Assembly (NCBI RefSeq): GCF_900110645.1
Contig: NZ_FOFB01000036.1
Location: forward strand, 1 to 53,331
DNA length: 53,331 bases
Origin: Neolewinella agarilytica
Lineage (GTDB): Bacteria; Bacteroidota; Bacteroidia; Chitinophagales; Saprospiraceae
Direction of reading: 5' to 3'
A program made the translations under genes and the position numbers. This document shows positions 34,173 to 42,611 of this stretch, piece after piece. Each line of letters starts with the position of its first letter. Position 1 is the stretch's first letter. The notes beneath the pieces were generated by a model. That model did not search any database. It worked only from the letters and a program-made list of their open reading frames with translations, and was not told where the DNA came from.

Positions 34173-34298
34173 GGGTGCAGGTTGCAAGTTGCAGGGTGCA
34201 AGGTTTTGCCAAACTTGCACCTTGCACCTTGCACCTTGCACCTTGCACCTTGCAACCTGCAACCTGCAACCTGCACCCTGCAACCTGCACCCTGCCTA
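34173..34298. repeat. Period-7 CTTGCAC/CCTGCAA repeat array
   Basis: The left arm is GTGCAGGTTGCAAGTTGCAG, the right arm about 12 tandem 7-mers (CTTGCAC five times, then CCTGCAA and CCTGCAC alternating). The last unit abuts CTA, the TAG stop of prfC. The spacer is TTTTGCCAAA. It is the closest relative of the array at 12401-12596. Confidence 0.87.
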
Positions 34299-35882
34299 AA
34301 GTTCACTAGTCTCATGGAAGCGAATATCCGGATGGTTATCGCGGGCCATCTGCAGCGTCCAGGCACTGTCGGCCAGGTAGACCAGACGGCCTTCTTTATC
34401 GTGACCGATATGCTGGCGGCGGCGCTCTTTGAAGGCCTGGAGTTCTTCGTTACTGTTGGCCGTTACCCACAGAGCCTTATGCAGATTAATGGGCTCGTAC
34501 TTTACCGTTGCGCCATACTCATGTTCGAGGCGGTACTGGATGACGTCGAACTGCAGTGCACCGACACAACCGATGATCTGGGCGTTGTCTACGTCCCGGG
34601 TAAAAAGCTGGGCAACGCCTTCGTCCATCAGCTGATCGATGCCCTTCGCCAATTGCTTTGACTTGAGCGGATCACCATTGTATACCCGGCGAAACTGCTC
34701 CGGGCTAAAGCTGGGGATGCCCTTGAAGTGCAACTCCTCCCCTTCCGTGAGGGTATCTCCGATTTTAAAGTTGCCGGAATCGTAGAGACCGACAACGTCG
34801 CCGGCAAAGGCCTCGTCCACTACTTCTTTTCGCGCCGCCATGAAGCTGGTGGGGTTAGCGAATTTCATCTTGCGCCCCTGGCGTACGTGCAGGTAGTTGG
34901 TATTTCGCTCAAAGGTGCCCGAGCAGATACGCAGGAAAGCGATCCGGTCGCGGTGGCGGGGGTCCATGTTCGCGTGAATCTTGAACACGAAGCCGGAGAA
35001 TTTATCTTCATTGGGCAGCACATCCCGCTCTTCCGCATTCCGGGGGCGGGGCTCCGGGGCAATCTGGACGAAGCAGTCGAGCAGTTCCTTTACGCCGAAG
35101 TTATTCACAGCGGAGCCAAAGAAAACGGGGCTGATGGTCTGGTCCAGGTATTCTTCCCGTTTGAAGGTCGGGTAGACTTCGTTGATCATTTCCACTTCCG
35201 AGCGAAGCTCTTCGGCGGCGTCTTCGCCTACCAGCTGGTCCAGTTCCGGATCCGCCAGATCATCGAACTCAATCGTTTCTTCGGGGCGGCCCTGCTTATT
35301 ATCGGGGCGGAAGAGTACGAGTCGTTGCTCGAAGATGTTGTAAACACCCTTGAAGCGTTCTCCCATGCCAATGGGCCAGCTCAGGGGCGTACAGGGAAGT
35401 TTGAGTTTTTGCTCTACTTCGTCGAGCAGGTCGAAGGCTTCCTTGCCCGGCCGGTCCATCTTATTGATGAAAACGATGACGGGGGTTTTGCGCATACGGC
35501 AGACCTCGACGAGCTTTTCGGTTTGTTCCTCGACGCCCTTGGCGACGTCAATGACCACAATCACGGAGTCCACTGCCGTCAAGGTCCGGTAAGTATCCTC
35601 GGCAAAGTCTTTGTGCCCTGGTGTGTCGAGGATGTTGATCTTCTTCTCCGCATAGTCGAAGGCCATCACCGAAGTGGCAACGGAGATACCCCGCTGGCGC
35701 TCAATCTCCATAAAGTCGGAGGTCGTGCTCTTCTTGATCTTATTGCTCTTTACCGCACCGGCTACCTGGATAGCACCACCGAACAGCAGCAGCTTCTCGG
35801 TGAGCGTAGTTTTACCTGCATCCGGGTGAGCAACGATGCCGAAGGTGCGGCGACGGGCGATTTCTTTGGTCTGGTTGGTCAT
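34296..35882 (-). CDS. prfC: Peptide chain release factor 3
   Basis: The 528-residue product is a full-length translational GTPase of the RF3 type: G1 [10 protein letters not shown]2 region [10 protein letters not shown]3 DTPGHKDF, G4 NKMD, then the RF3-type domains II and III ([27 protein letters not shown]). It recycles RF1/RF2 from the ribosome after peptide release. The ATG at 35882 ([15 protein letters not shown]) is preferred; the upstream ATG at 35894 adds four residues and overlaps the -7 box (35892-35899). Confidence 0.96.
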   Translation of the reverse strand: MTNQTKEIARRRTFGIVAHPDAGKTTLTEKLLLFGGAIQVAGAVKSNKIKKSTTSDFMEIERQRGISVATSVMAFDYAEKKINILDTPGHKDFAEDTYRTLTAVDSVIVVIDVAKGVEEQTEKLVEVCRMRKTPVIVFINKMDRPGKEAFDLLDEVEQKLKLPCTPLSWPIGMGERFKGVYNIFEQRLVLFRPDNKQGRPEETIEFDDLADPELDQLVGEDAAEELRSEVEMINEVYPTFKREEYLDQTISPVFFGSAVNNFGVKELLDCFVQIAPEPRPRNAEERDVLPNEDKFSGFVFKIHANMDPRHRDRIAFLRICSGTFERNTNYLHVRQGRKMKFANPTSFMAARKEVVDEAFAGDVVGLYDSGNFKIGDTLTEGEELHFKGIPSFSPEQFRRVYNGDPLKSKQLAKGIDQLMDEGVAQLFTRDVDNAQIIGCVGALQFDVIQYRLEHEYGATVKYEPINLHKALWVTANSNEELQAFKERRRQHIGHDKEGRLVYLADSAWTLQMARDNHPDIRFHETSEL

Positions 35883-35891
35883 AAGCGGGGG

Positions 35892-36235
35892 CAAAGATAA
35901 GTGAAAGAGTCAAGCAGTCAGAGAGTCAGGGAATCAAATAGTGGCTGCCGCGAGGGAGAGGCACGCTCAACCAAAAGGTGCTATGATAAAATTTGAATAC
36001 ACCAATAAGACTTGGTTTTACGTCTCTTTAGGAAGCAGGTGAAGGGGACAAGTACGCACCTGAATACAATGAGAGTATGCGTCTTTTCAACGACTTCAAC
36101 TAAAACCCTATCGACAGAAGCCTGTAACTCAAAGCCGTAGGTCAGGCTATTAGACACCCAAGACCATAGCTGATTTGCTCCAAGACTTTTTGACTCTAAA
36201 ACTGTTTGACTATTTAACTCTTTCACTTATCTTTG
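35892..36235. repeat. Period-8 AGTCAAGC inverted repeat joining two divergent promoters
   Basis: The left arm (GTGAAAGAGTCAAGCAGTCAG...) and right arm (GACTATTTAACTCTTTCAC) are inverted copies separated by about 220 bases. Both end in the same sequence, ACTCTTTCACTTATCTTTGC, whose TATCTTTG is a -7 box: for prfC on the left and tRNA-Thr on the right. The interior has a weak minus-strand frame that runs through the arm and is not convincing. Whether the interior is a dead insertion is open. Confidence 0.75.
36205..36235 (+). promoter_or_regulatory. Promoter of tRNA-Thr
   Basis: TTTG (36205-36208), 19 bases, TATCTTTG (36228-36235). The -33 element and spacer are made of the period-8 repeat arm itself. 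Confidence 0.75.
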
Positions 36236-36249
36236 CGCACCGCAAATAA

Positions 36250-36322
36250 GCCGTCCTAGCTCAGTTGGTAGAGCAATTCATTCGTAATGAATAGGTCGTC
36301 GGTTCGAGTCCGATGGACGGCT
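36250..36322 (+). tRNA. tRNA-Thr (anticodon CGT)
   Basis: A full cloverleaf: acceptor GCCGTCC with GGACGGC, D-arm GCTCAGTTGGTAGAGC, anticodon arm ATTCA-TTCGTAA-TGAAT with CGT, T-arm GTCGG-TTCGAGT-CCGAT. CCA is not encoded. The discriminator base is T. Confidence 0.96.
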
Positions 36323-36325
36323 CAT

Positions 36326-36374
36326 AGAAAAAGCCCTTCTCTGCATCTGCAAAGAAGGGCTTATTTTTTTCTCG
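36326..36374 (+). terminator. Intrinsic terminator of tRNA-Thr
   Basis: AAGCCCTTCT pairs with AGAAGGGCTT, followed by ATTTTTTT, four bases after the tRNA. Confidence 0.88.
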
Positions 36375-36382
36375 GAATGCGT

Positions 36383-36631
36383 CTAATACTTATGCAGACG
36401 GCCCGTGGTGGCTGACTTTCCTTTACGGAGAAAGAACAGCACGCCTATCAAAATGAAAACGATCAATCCTAACCATAGGAATGGAGTTTCGTACCATTCG
36501 ACCGGCACTTTGGTGGTCGGGCTGTTAACGTTATAGGGGGACTCCTGGTCAGCTTGCGCCAGCAGAGAAAAAGCTCCCAGGGCAAGGAAAAACAGAAGGG
36601 TTAGTATTTTACTTAAGGCAGAAGACATCAT
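36383..36631 (-). CDS. Small membrane protein
   Basis: The 82-residue product has a signal peptide (ends LLAQ, about residue 26), a short extracytoplasmic stretch with PVEWYETPF, one membrane helix (LWLGLIVFILIGVLFFL) and a short basic tail (RKGKSATTGRLHKY). Function unknown. It may be co-transcribed with the upstream DUF1328 gene. Confidence 0.65.
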   Translation of the reverse strand: MMSSALSKILTLLFFLALGAFSLLAQADQESPYNVNSPTTKVPVEWYETPFLWLGLIVFILIGVLFFLRKGKSATTGRLHKY

Positions 36632-36730
36632 TACGGTTTTTTGGCTAATGTTGGAACTGCACCTGACTACGAGTCAGGTGCAGTTTCGCTCAGGTAATTT
36701 CATTTAAGCGGTGATCCGGCAATCGGGCAT

Positions 36731-36895
36731 CTACGCCTTTTTCAGAAGACCAGATAACAGACTGACAACAAGCAGTACCAGAAAGATATAAAAGACGATT
36801 TCTGCGATTCCTGCCATTGCACCGGCGATGCCGCCGAAGCCGAGAACACCGGCGATAATAGCAATGACGAAAAAGATGATGGCGTAGCGTAACAT
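36731..36895 (-). CDS. DUF1328 (YtjA-type) small membrane protein
   Basis: The start at 36895 ([14 protein letters not shown]) gives the normal 54-residue size; the longer frame is not family-like. The sequence [34 protein letters not shown] is a standard DUF1328 pair of helices. The role is unknown; the family is often induced by stress. A short hairpin, AACTGCACCTGACT with AGTCAGGTGCAGTT (36655-36685), follows the gene. Confidence 0.88.
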   Translation of the reverse strand: MLRYAIIFFVIAIIAGVLGFGGIAGAMAGIAEIVFYIFLVLLVVSLLSGLLKKA

Positions 36896-37035
36896 AATTG
36901 ATAGTTTTATTAAGGTTTTGACTAATGAACTGTTTTCCAGTTGCTTACACCCCTTTAAACGCGAGCCCAAATCTGGATGTTCGGCCAGGTTAAAAAAAAA
37001 CCAACACCAGGCGGATAATTTCCGTTACCTAAAGT

Positions 37036-37629
37036 ATGACCCCAAAGGAAACTCCCGTTATTTTTCAAAACGTTCAAAGCTCGCTTTTACGAGAATGGTT
37101 TTCAGAGACCCTTGCAGCATACCCTGAGCTGAAGGGAAGAAATATTTATCTGCGAAAACTATCGATGAAGCGAAGTACGATGCGTGCTCAGCCGGTGTTC
37201 AACTGTTCTTTTTTCCGGCGGGCTACCCGCCACTACCGGGTCGACTTTAGTGACCACCTGGAAGTAACCCGCCACGTTTGTGTACAGGAACTTCCTAAAG
37301 AGGTAGTCATCGGTTGGTTCGCGCATGAGCTGGGCCATATTATTGACTATCTGAACCGGCCAGTATTGGGCATGATCAGCTTCGGACTTGGCTACGCTCT
37401 GTGGTCCAGGTACATGCGCGAAGCGGAACGCCGGGCAGACACCATTGCCGTCAACCACGGCTTCGGGCAGGAGATTCTGGCCACCAAGGAATATCTGATG
37501 AAACACACTACCCTCCCACCCCACTACAAAAGCCGGCTAAAAAAATACTACCTCTCTGCTGACGAGATCGAAGGCCTCATTCTCGCCTGGGAAGAAAGCA
37601 GAGAGATGCCAGCGGTAGTGGAACTCTGA
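37036..37629 (+). CDS. Cytoplasmic HELGH metallopeptidase-like protein
   Basis: The 197-residue product has a zinc motif H97-E98-L-G-H101 (VIGWFAHELGHIIDYL), a hydrophobic helix, then EAERRAD (E129 to D135), the usual third-ligand region in M48-type gluzincins. No signal peptide is found. It is short for a full M48 enzyme, and may be a minimal peptidase or a regulatory relative. No partner is obvious. Confidence 0.78.
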   Translation: MTPKETPVIFQNVQSSLLREWFSETLAAYPELKGRNIYLRKLSMKRSTMRAQPVFNCSFFRRATRHYRVDFSDHLEVTRHVCVQELPKEVVIGWFAHELGHIIDYLNRPVLGMISFGLGYALWSRYMREAERRADTIAVNHGFGQEILATKEYLMKHTTLPPHYKSRLKKYYLSADEIEGLILAWEESREMPAVVEL

Positions 37630-37681
37630 TTTCACTATTTAGATTCAGTCTACCTATATTTGCCGCTCAATTGAAAATACC

Positions 37682-38197
37682 ATGGCAAAGAATAGTGATA
37701 TCAACATCAAAGCGAGGGTCATCCACCGCTACCTCGGCTTCTTCCTCGCTGGCATTATGTTCGTCTATGCCCTGAGTGGTATAGTTCTGATTTTCCGCAA
37801 GACGGATTTTTTGAAAAAGGACGTGCAGGTGGAGCAGCAACTCGCCACTAAACTGCCGGCTAATGAGGTAGGCAAAGCACTCAAAATCAAGGACTTTACC
37901 GTAGACCGTTCTGAAGGGGACACCTATTACTTCAAAGGAGGAAGCTACAACGCTGCCTCCGGTGTGGCCGTACAGACCAAAAAGCAGCTCCCTTTCGTCC
38001 TTAATCAGATGACCCACCTGCATAAGGCCACGACGAACGATCCGCTCTACTACCTTAACATCTTCTTCGGCTTTTCCCTGCTCTTTTTTGTGCTTTCCGC
38101 CTTCTGGATGTTCCGCCCCAACACGGATGTTTTCCGCAAAGGGATGTACTTCACCATTGGCGGGATTGTGCTGACGTTGATCTTATTGTTTGTGTAA
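37682..38197 (+). CDS. PepSY-associated transmembrane protein
   Basis: The 171-residue product has the first helix pattern VIHRYLGFFLAGIMFVYALSGIVLIF of PepSY-TM proteins, a periplasmic domain, a second TM pair with MTHLHKATTNDPLYYLNIFFGFSLLFFVLSAFWMF, and a final helix. The His residues suggest heme or metal binding, as in reductases of siderophore or iron uptake systems. It is a short form (three or four helices). No iron gene is directly adjacent. Confidence 0.8.
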   Translation: MAKNSDINIKARVIHRYLGFFLAGIMFVYALSGIVLIFRKTDFLKKDVQVEQQLATKLPANEVGKALKIKDFTVDRSEGDTYYFKGGSYNAASGVAVQTKKQLPFVLNQMTHLHKATTNDPLYYLNIFFGFSLLFFVLSAFWMFRPNTDVFRKGMYFTIGGIVLTLILLFV

Positions 38198-38349
38198 AGA
38201 GAGGAAGAGTGAACAGTCTCAGGTCAGTTCACACTGCTCCTTTAACTTTCCCTGCACCTGCGGTCAGCGCCCATCTGCCTTTCAGGTATTCTTCTGCACG
38301 CTGTTGCGACGACCTCCGCGCGAATACCCCTTAGCTGCGCAGCGGCAGA
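38198..38349. other. Intergenic region with dispersed motif and GC-rich repeat
   Basis: It contains a dispersed-motif copy (CCTGCACCTGCGGTCAGCGCCC, 38251-38272) and a copy of the CTCCGCGCG...GCTGCGNAGC repeat also found near 27951-27985. No gene is seen. Confidence 0.6.
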
Positions 38350-39678
38350 TCAGTACTTAGAGAACAACCAGCGCCCCATATCCCGCAGGGAGCTCTTTTT
38401 TCCGTAGTTCAGAATACCGACGCGGTAGATCCGCCCCGCCAGCCATACCATGGCTCCGGCAAAAGCGACCACAATGATGAGGCTAAGGACGATCTGCCAA
38501 ACGGGCGGTTCGAAGGGTAGCCGGGCGGGCATCACGATCGGCGCGAAGAGCGGAATAAAGCTGGACCAAACGGCCAGGCTGGAATTCGGTGCCTGCATGG
38601 CTGCCATCATGATGTACAGCGCCAGAATGACGGGAATCGTGATCGGAATGGTAAGACTCTGTCCTTCGCCGAGGTCGTCTCCCATCGCCGAACCAACGGC
38701 GGCGAACAGGGCTGCGTACATGAAGTAACCACCCAGAAAATAAATGATAAAACAGGGGATGATGACCCACCAGTTCATCTCCATCACACCGGCCATCACC
38801 TGCTCCACCATGCTCTGCATTTCCTCGGGGTCCATGTCCGGGCTCTGCGGCATTTGCTGAGCGGCGTCGGCGTCAAAACCGAAGAAAATCGTGACCAAGA
38901 AGATCACGCCGGGGATCAGAACCATCCAGGCCAGCACCTGCGTAAGCCCAACCGCACCGACTCCGATGATCTTCCCGAGCAGCAGTGTAGTGGGTTTCAC
39001 CGAGGAAATCACCACCTCTACAATCCGGTTCATTTTTTCTTCCATAACGGAGCGCATCACCATCATACCGTAGATAAAAATCGAGAGGTACATCATGAAG
39101 CCCATGATGGTGCCCAGGCCCGCACCTACGACACCGGCCATGCTGGTATCTTCGTTTTCGCCCTCGGCGACGGTGATCTTTTTAGACCGGATGGCAACAT
39201 CCGTATCCAGCGCTTTCAGCGCAGTTTTATCCAGCTCCAGCTGCCCGATTTTATAGTCACGCATGGCCTTTTCAACCCGCCGTTTAATGGCGATTTCCAT
39301 GTCGAGCGACATCGGTTCATCGCTGAAGTATTCAATGCGAAAGTCCCGTGCCCGCGGGTTTTTCACCACCGGAATGTGCAGGATTGCGTTGTAGCCACCC
39401 TCCTGGCCTTCCAGTATTTCGGCTTTTATGGTCTCGACATCGTCATCGACGAACTTAAAAAAGAGTCCCTTTTCGTCGGGGATGGGCCCGCTGAAAACGT
39501 CTCCATCGTCGACCACCGCAATCCGGCTCACCTCATCGTTTTCGTAGCTGAAAATAAACTGCACGACCACAAAAAAGACCGCCAGCCCCAGTGGCGTCAG
39601 CAGGGTGGCCAGGATAAAAGATTTCCGCCGTACGCGGGTGATGTATTCACGTTTGATGACCAGCCAAAGGTTATTCAT
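38350..39678 (-). CDS. ABC-2 type exporter permease (NatB-like)
   Basis: The 442-residue product has one N-terminal helix (RKSFILATLLTPLGLAVFFVVV), a periplasmic domain of about 140 residues, then five or six helices including MNRIVEVVISSVKPTTLLLGKIIGVGAVGLTQVLAWM, a strong ABC-2/NatB pattern. It pairs with the ATPase gene just upstream. Such systems export Na+, drugs or lipophilic molecules; the substrate cannot be read. Confidence 0.9.
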   Translation of the reverse strand: MNNLWLVIKREYITRVRRKSFILATLLTPLGLAVFFVVVQFIFSYENDEVSRIAVVDDGDVFSGPIPDEKGLFFKFVDDDVETIKAEILEGQEGGYNAILHIPVVKNPRARDFRIEYFSDEPMSLDMEIAIKRRVEKAMRDYKIGQLELDKTALKALDTDVAIRSKKITVAEGENEDTSMAGVVGAGLGTIMGFMMYLSIFIYGMMVMRSVMEEKMNRIVEVVISSVKPTTLLLGKIIGVGAVGLTQVLAWMVLIPGVIFLVTIFFGFDADAAQQMPQSPDMDPEEMQSMVEQVMAGVMEMNWWVIIPCFIIYFLGGYFMYAALFAAVGSAMGDDLGEGQSLTIPITIPVILALYIMMAAMQAPNSSLAVWSSFIPLFAPIVMPARLPFEPPVWQIVLSLIIVVAFAGAMVWLAGRIYRVGILNYGKKSSLRDMGRWLFSKY

Positions 39679-39738
39679 AACAACTTATTTTAGGGCGCTT
39701 ACCGCAGGATGCAAAGAGGGGTTATAAGAGCAGTGAGC

Positions 39739-40683
39739 TTAAGCTTCCGCTGAGTCAAAAGGGTTCGTATTCGTAGGGTCAAGCTGGGTTACCTGCTTGA
39801 TGAAGACCTCGTTGAGGCTGGGGAGCAGCTCCTGAAAGCCGACGATGTGGACGTCGTGATCGAGCAGGTAGCGCAGCAGGTCGTTGGCCTTCTGGCCGGG
39901 GCGCAGCTGGATATCCACGCCGGAGGGCGTAGGGTTAATCAGCTCATACTGCCCAGCCAGGCCGGGCGGCAGATCTCCCTCGAATTCCAGGTGGAATTTA
40001 TCATCCTGAAACTGCCGGCGGATCTCCGCTACCTTTCCCTCCAGGATGTTCTTGCCCTGGTTGATGAGGACGATATACTCACAGAGTTCCTCCACCTGTT
40101 CCATCCGGTGCGTGCTGAAGATGACGCCCGTCCCCTGCTCCTTCAGGCGCAGAATTTCGGTACGCATACGCGTGGCGTTCACCGGGTCCAGGCCGCTAAA
40201 GGGCTCATCGAGGATCAGCAACTTAGGGTTATGGATCACCGTAGCGATGAACTGAACCTGCTGCTGCATACCCTTACTGAGCTCTTCGACTTTTTTCGAC
40301 CACTGATCTTCCAGGTTGAATTTCCCCAGCCATTCGCGGGCTCTTTCCTCAGCCTCTTTTTTGCCCAGCCCCTTCAGGCGGGCCAGATAGAGCAATTGCT
40401 CTCCGACGTACATCTTCTTGTACAGCCCACGCTCTTCGGGCAGATACCCGATCTGCGTCGGGTGGTAACCACTGAGTGGTTCACCCTGAAAGAAAATTTG
40501 CCCGGCATCCGGAGCCGTAATCGTAGTGATCATCCGGATGAGCGAGGTCTTGCCCGCACCATTCGGTCCCAGCATCCCGAGGATGGCATCGGGCGGCATG
40601 GCGAAGGTTACGTCGTCAACGGCGACTTTTTCCCCGTAAGCTTTACGGACGTCTTTAACTTCAATAATGGGAGGTGTACTCAT
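39739..40683 (-). CDS. ABC transporter ATP-binding protein (NatA-like)
   Basis: The 314-residue product has Walker A GPNGAGKTS, the signature ELSKGMQQQVQF, Walker B LLILDEPFSGLDP and the His switch ISTHRM, followed by a C-terminal extension typical of NatA/CcmA-like exporters. The permease gene lies 60 bases downstream, so they form an operon. Confidence 0.94.
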   Translation of the reverse strand: MSTPPIIEVKDVRKAYGEKVAVDDVTFAMPPDAILGMLGPNGAGKTSLIRMITTITAPDAGQIFFQGEPLSGYHPTQIGYLPEERGLYKKMYVGEQLLYLARLKGLGKKEAEERAREWLGKFNLEDQWSKKVEELSKGMQQQVQFIATVIHNPKLLILDEPFSGLDPVNATRMRTEILRLKEQGTGVIFSTHRMEQVEELCEYIVLINQGKNILEGKVAEIRRQFQDDKFHLEFEGDLPPGLAGQYELINPTPSGVDIQLRPGQKANDLLRYLLDHDVHIVGFQELLPSLNEVFIKQVTQLDPTNTNPFDSAEA

Positions 40684-40820
40684 GTTTACCAGTCTTCAGA
40701 ACTAGTGAAGGCCAAAAAAATTAGCCGTTAAGGATTCAATGCTTGGCCGAATGTCCGAAAATAAATGGGAAGCACAGCTTTCTCCCGACGAATTGCTGCT
40801 AAAACTCGACCTTTAACACC

Positions 40821-42098
40821 ATGGATGCACCTTCCACCTCGTGGCACTTCCTGCTAAACCCCGCGGCTGGCCGCGGGAAGGCGAAGCGGCGTTGGCAAAA
40901 GATATTACCTCGTTTACAGGCCACACTACCGGGCATGAGCTGGGCCGAGAGCACGACCGAAACCGGGCTGGCAGCGCTGGCCGAAGCTGCCGTACGGGCG
41001 GGCCATACTCACCTCGTGGGTATAGGTGGTGATGGCACTCACCACGATATTCTCAATGGCATCGTTGCCGCTAACGGGCTGGGGCAAGTTACTTACGCTC
41101 CCCTGCCGCTGGGCTCCGGTAATGACTGGGTGCGGACGCTGCGAACGCCCCGCAGGCTGGAAAACTGGCTCACGATGCTGGAACAGGAAAAGACCATTGA
41201 GCATGCCGTTGGGCAACTCTCTTTTAGCGACCAATACCAGGACCTCGAAGCGTCACGCAGTGACCTTCGAGCGTCCGGGTTGAAGCGGACGCTCGAAGAC
41301 CCCTCAGGATCAAACAAGCGGACGCTCGAAGACACCTCAGGATCAAACAAGCGGACGCTCGAAGACCCCTCAGAATCAAACAAGCGGACGCTCGAAGACC
41401 CCTCAGAATCAAACAAGCGGACGCTCGAAGGTACCTCAGGATCAAACAAGCGGACGCTCGAGAACACCTCAGGATCAAACAAGCGGACGCTCGAAGGCAC
41501 CTCAGGATCAAACAAGCGGACGCTCGAAGGTACCTCAGGATCAAACAAGCGGACGCTCGAAGGTACCTCCGCTTCGCTACGGGACGCTTCGAGGTCCGCT
41601 TCCCAAGTCCGTTACTTTCTCAACGTTGCGGGCATGGCCTACGACGCGGAGGTTCTCCGCCGCGCGGAGAAGAGCCCCATTAAGCATCGGCTCATCTATC
41701 CGGTACTGACGCTTCTTTTCCTGCGGGATTTTGTGGCCCCGACCGTACGCATCACCTACGACGGGCAGCTGTGGGAAGGCCCCGTGCATACCATTAACCT
41801 CGGCATCGGCCGCTACAGCGGCGGCGGAATGCGCTTAGTCCCCCAGGCGGAGCCGACGGCCAGGACGCTGGCCCTCACCTTCGCCCAGCGGCTGTCGGCC
41901 TGGAGAATCATCGCCGAATCCTGGCGGTTTTACGCCGGCTCCATCGGACAAGTGAAGGGGGTAACCTTAACCTCCGCTACCTCCGTTCACATTACCCCGC
42001 TCAGCGGCAGGCTGGAGCTGGAAGCGGACGGAGAATGGTTGGGAGATGGGCAGGTAAAAGCTCGATTACTGGACGAAAAGCTTAGGGTCGTCATTTAA
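40821..42098 (+). CDS. YegS/DAGK-type lipid kinase with repeat insertion
   Basis: The 425-residue product has the lipid-kinase N-domain: NPAAGRGKAKRRW, GGDGTHHDILNGI, APLPLGSGNDWVRTL. The C-domain begins VRYFLNVAGMAYDAEV and continues to the end. Without the insert (about residues 140-260) the length would be close to the usual 300-310. The insert is made of nine 11-residue units, S-N-K-R-T-L-E-(D/G/N)-(T/P)-S-(G/E), encoded by a 33-bp minisatellite, placed between the two domains. The frame is intact, so the enzyme could still phosphorylate a diacylglycerol or related lipid. Confidence 0.9.
   Translation: MDAPSTSWHFLLNPAAGRGKAKRRWQKILPRLQATLPGMSWAESTTETGLAALAEAAVRAGHTHLVGIGGDGTHHDILNGIVAANGLGQVTYAPLPLGSGNDWVRTLRTPRRLENWLTMLEQEKTIEHAVGQLSFSDQYQDLEASRSDLRASGLKRTLEDPSGSNKRTLEDTSGSNKRTLEDPSESNKRTLEDPSESNKRTLEGTSGSNKRTLENTSGSNKRTLEGTSGSNKRTLEGTSGSNKRTLEGTSASLRDASRSASQVRYFLNVAGMAYDAEVLRRAEKSPIKHRLIYPVLTLLFLRDFVAPTVRITYDGQLWEGPVHTINLGIGRYSGGGMRLVPQAEPTARTLALTFAQRLSAWRIIAESWRFYAGSIGQVKGVTLTSATSVHITPLSGRLELEADGEWLGDGQVKARLLDEKLRVVI
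41240..41598 (+). repeat. 33-bp minisatellite bounded by inverted repeats, inside lipid kinase gene
   Basis: Nine tandem 33-bp units, core GCGGACGCTCGAAG, run from about 41277 to 41573. On the left, GGACCTCGAAGCGTC...ACCTTCGAGCGTCCG is the inverted copy of CGGACGCTCGAAGGT...GGGACGCTTCGAGGTCC on the right. The units differ at a few positions in a shared way, as in slippage or recombination. The unit length, a multiple of three, keeps the frame open at any copy number. Confidence 0.92.
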
Positions 42099-42236
42099 AG
42101 CTACAAGCAGGCCATTACGGCAAAATGATCTGAGGGATAACGCCGTTACGGACTTCATCGATTATTCCTTTGCTTTGATCGAACACTTTTTCCTGCGTTC
42201 AAAGCTAAGCTATCTTGCTGGCAAATCCATTTACCC

Positions 42237-42455
42237 ATGTCTAACTACGAGCATAAATCTCTTATCTATTCCACCAAATTCCGGAGCGCTACCGACACCG
42301 AGGCATTCGATAAAATCATCAATGATTCGGCCAGCAATGGTTGGGAGTTCGTCTCCGCCACCTCGCTGGCCACCAACATGTGGGATCACGGCAAAACCAG
42401 TGGTGTACTGCTCACTTTCCGCCGGGAAAAATCCTATCGCAGCGACCTTATTTAG
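42237..42455 (+). CDS. DUF4177 family small protein
   Basis: The 72-residue product (MSNYEHKSLIYSTKFRSATDTEAFDKIINDSASNGWEFVSATSLATNMW...LLTFRRE) fits the DUF4177 pattern: strand, helix, GWE turn, strand. Function unknown. Its TAG stop is followed at once by the inverted repeat at 42453-42611. Confidence 0.8.
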   Translation: MSNYEHKSLIYSTKFRSATDTEAFDKIINDSASNGWEFVSATSLATNMWDHGKTSGVLLTFRREKSYRSDLI

Positions 42456-42611
42456 TATGTTGGTTCTTTGGGCTGCCGCACGTTGGATGCACCCTTCTAT
42501 GCAGCTGGGGTAAGCGGGCTCAAATTATAGCAGGTTTCAGGATACTTTCACCTGAAACACCTCCCAAATTCGGCAGCCCCAAAAGACCGACGAACCAAAA
42601 GACCAATTCTA
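42453..42611. repeat. Inverted repeat between convergent genes
   Basis: The left arm (TTGGTTCTTTGGGCTGCCG) is complementary to CGGCAGCCCCAAAAGACC and GAACCAAAAGACCAA on the right. It fills the gap between the DUF4177 and M61 genes from stop codon (TAG, 42453-42455) to stop codon (CTA, 42609-42611). The units (TTTTGGTTC, TTTTGGGGC) are less regular than in the GTAG family. A CAGGTTTCAG...CTGAAAC hairpin lies in the loop. Confidence 0.78.

Noticed and set aside
34082..34309. Short plus-strand frames across the CTTGCAC array
   Set aside because: They are translation of 7-mer repeats (LAPCTL type) in a gap between prfC and the bla-like gene.
34728..35900. A 390-codon open frame on the plus strand
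   Set aside because: It is antisense to prfC and has no recognisable domain.
35981..36226. An 81-codon minus-strand frame between prfC and tRNA-Thr
   Set aside because: It begins in the repeat arm and overlaps the tRNA-Thr promoter; the sequence has no family pattern. A decayed gene cannot be excluded, but nothing supports one.
41277..41573. CRISPR-like array of 33-bp repeats
   Set aside because: The repeats are directly tandem without spacers and lie in an open reading frame with a multiple-of-three period. It is a minisatellite. No cas genes are present.
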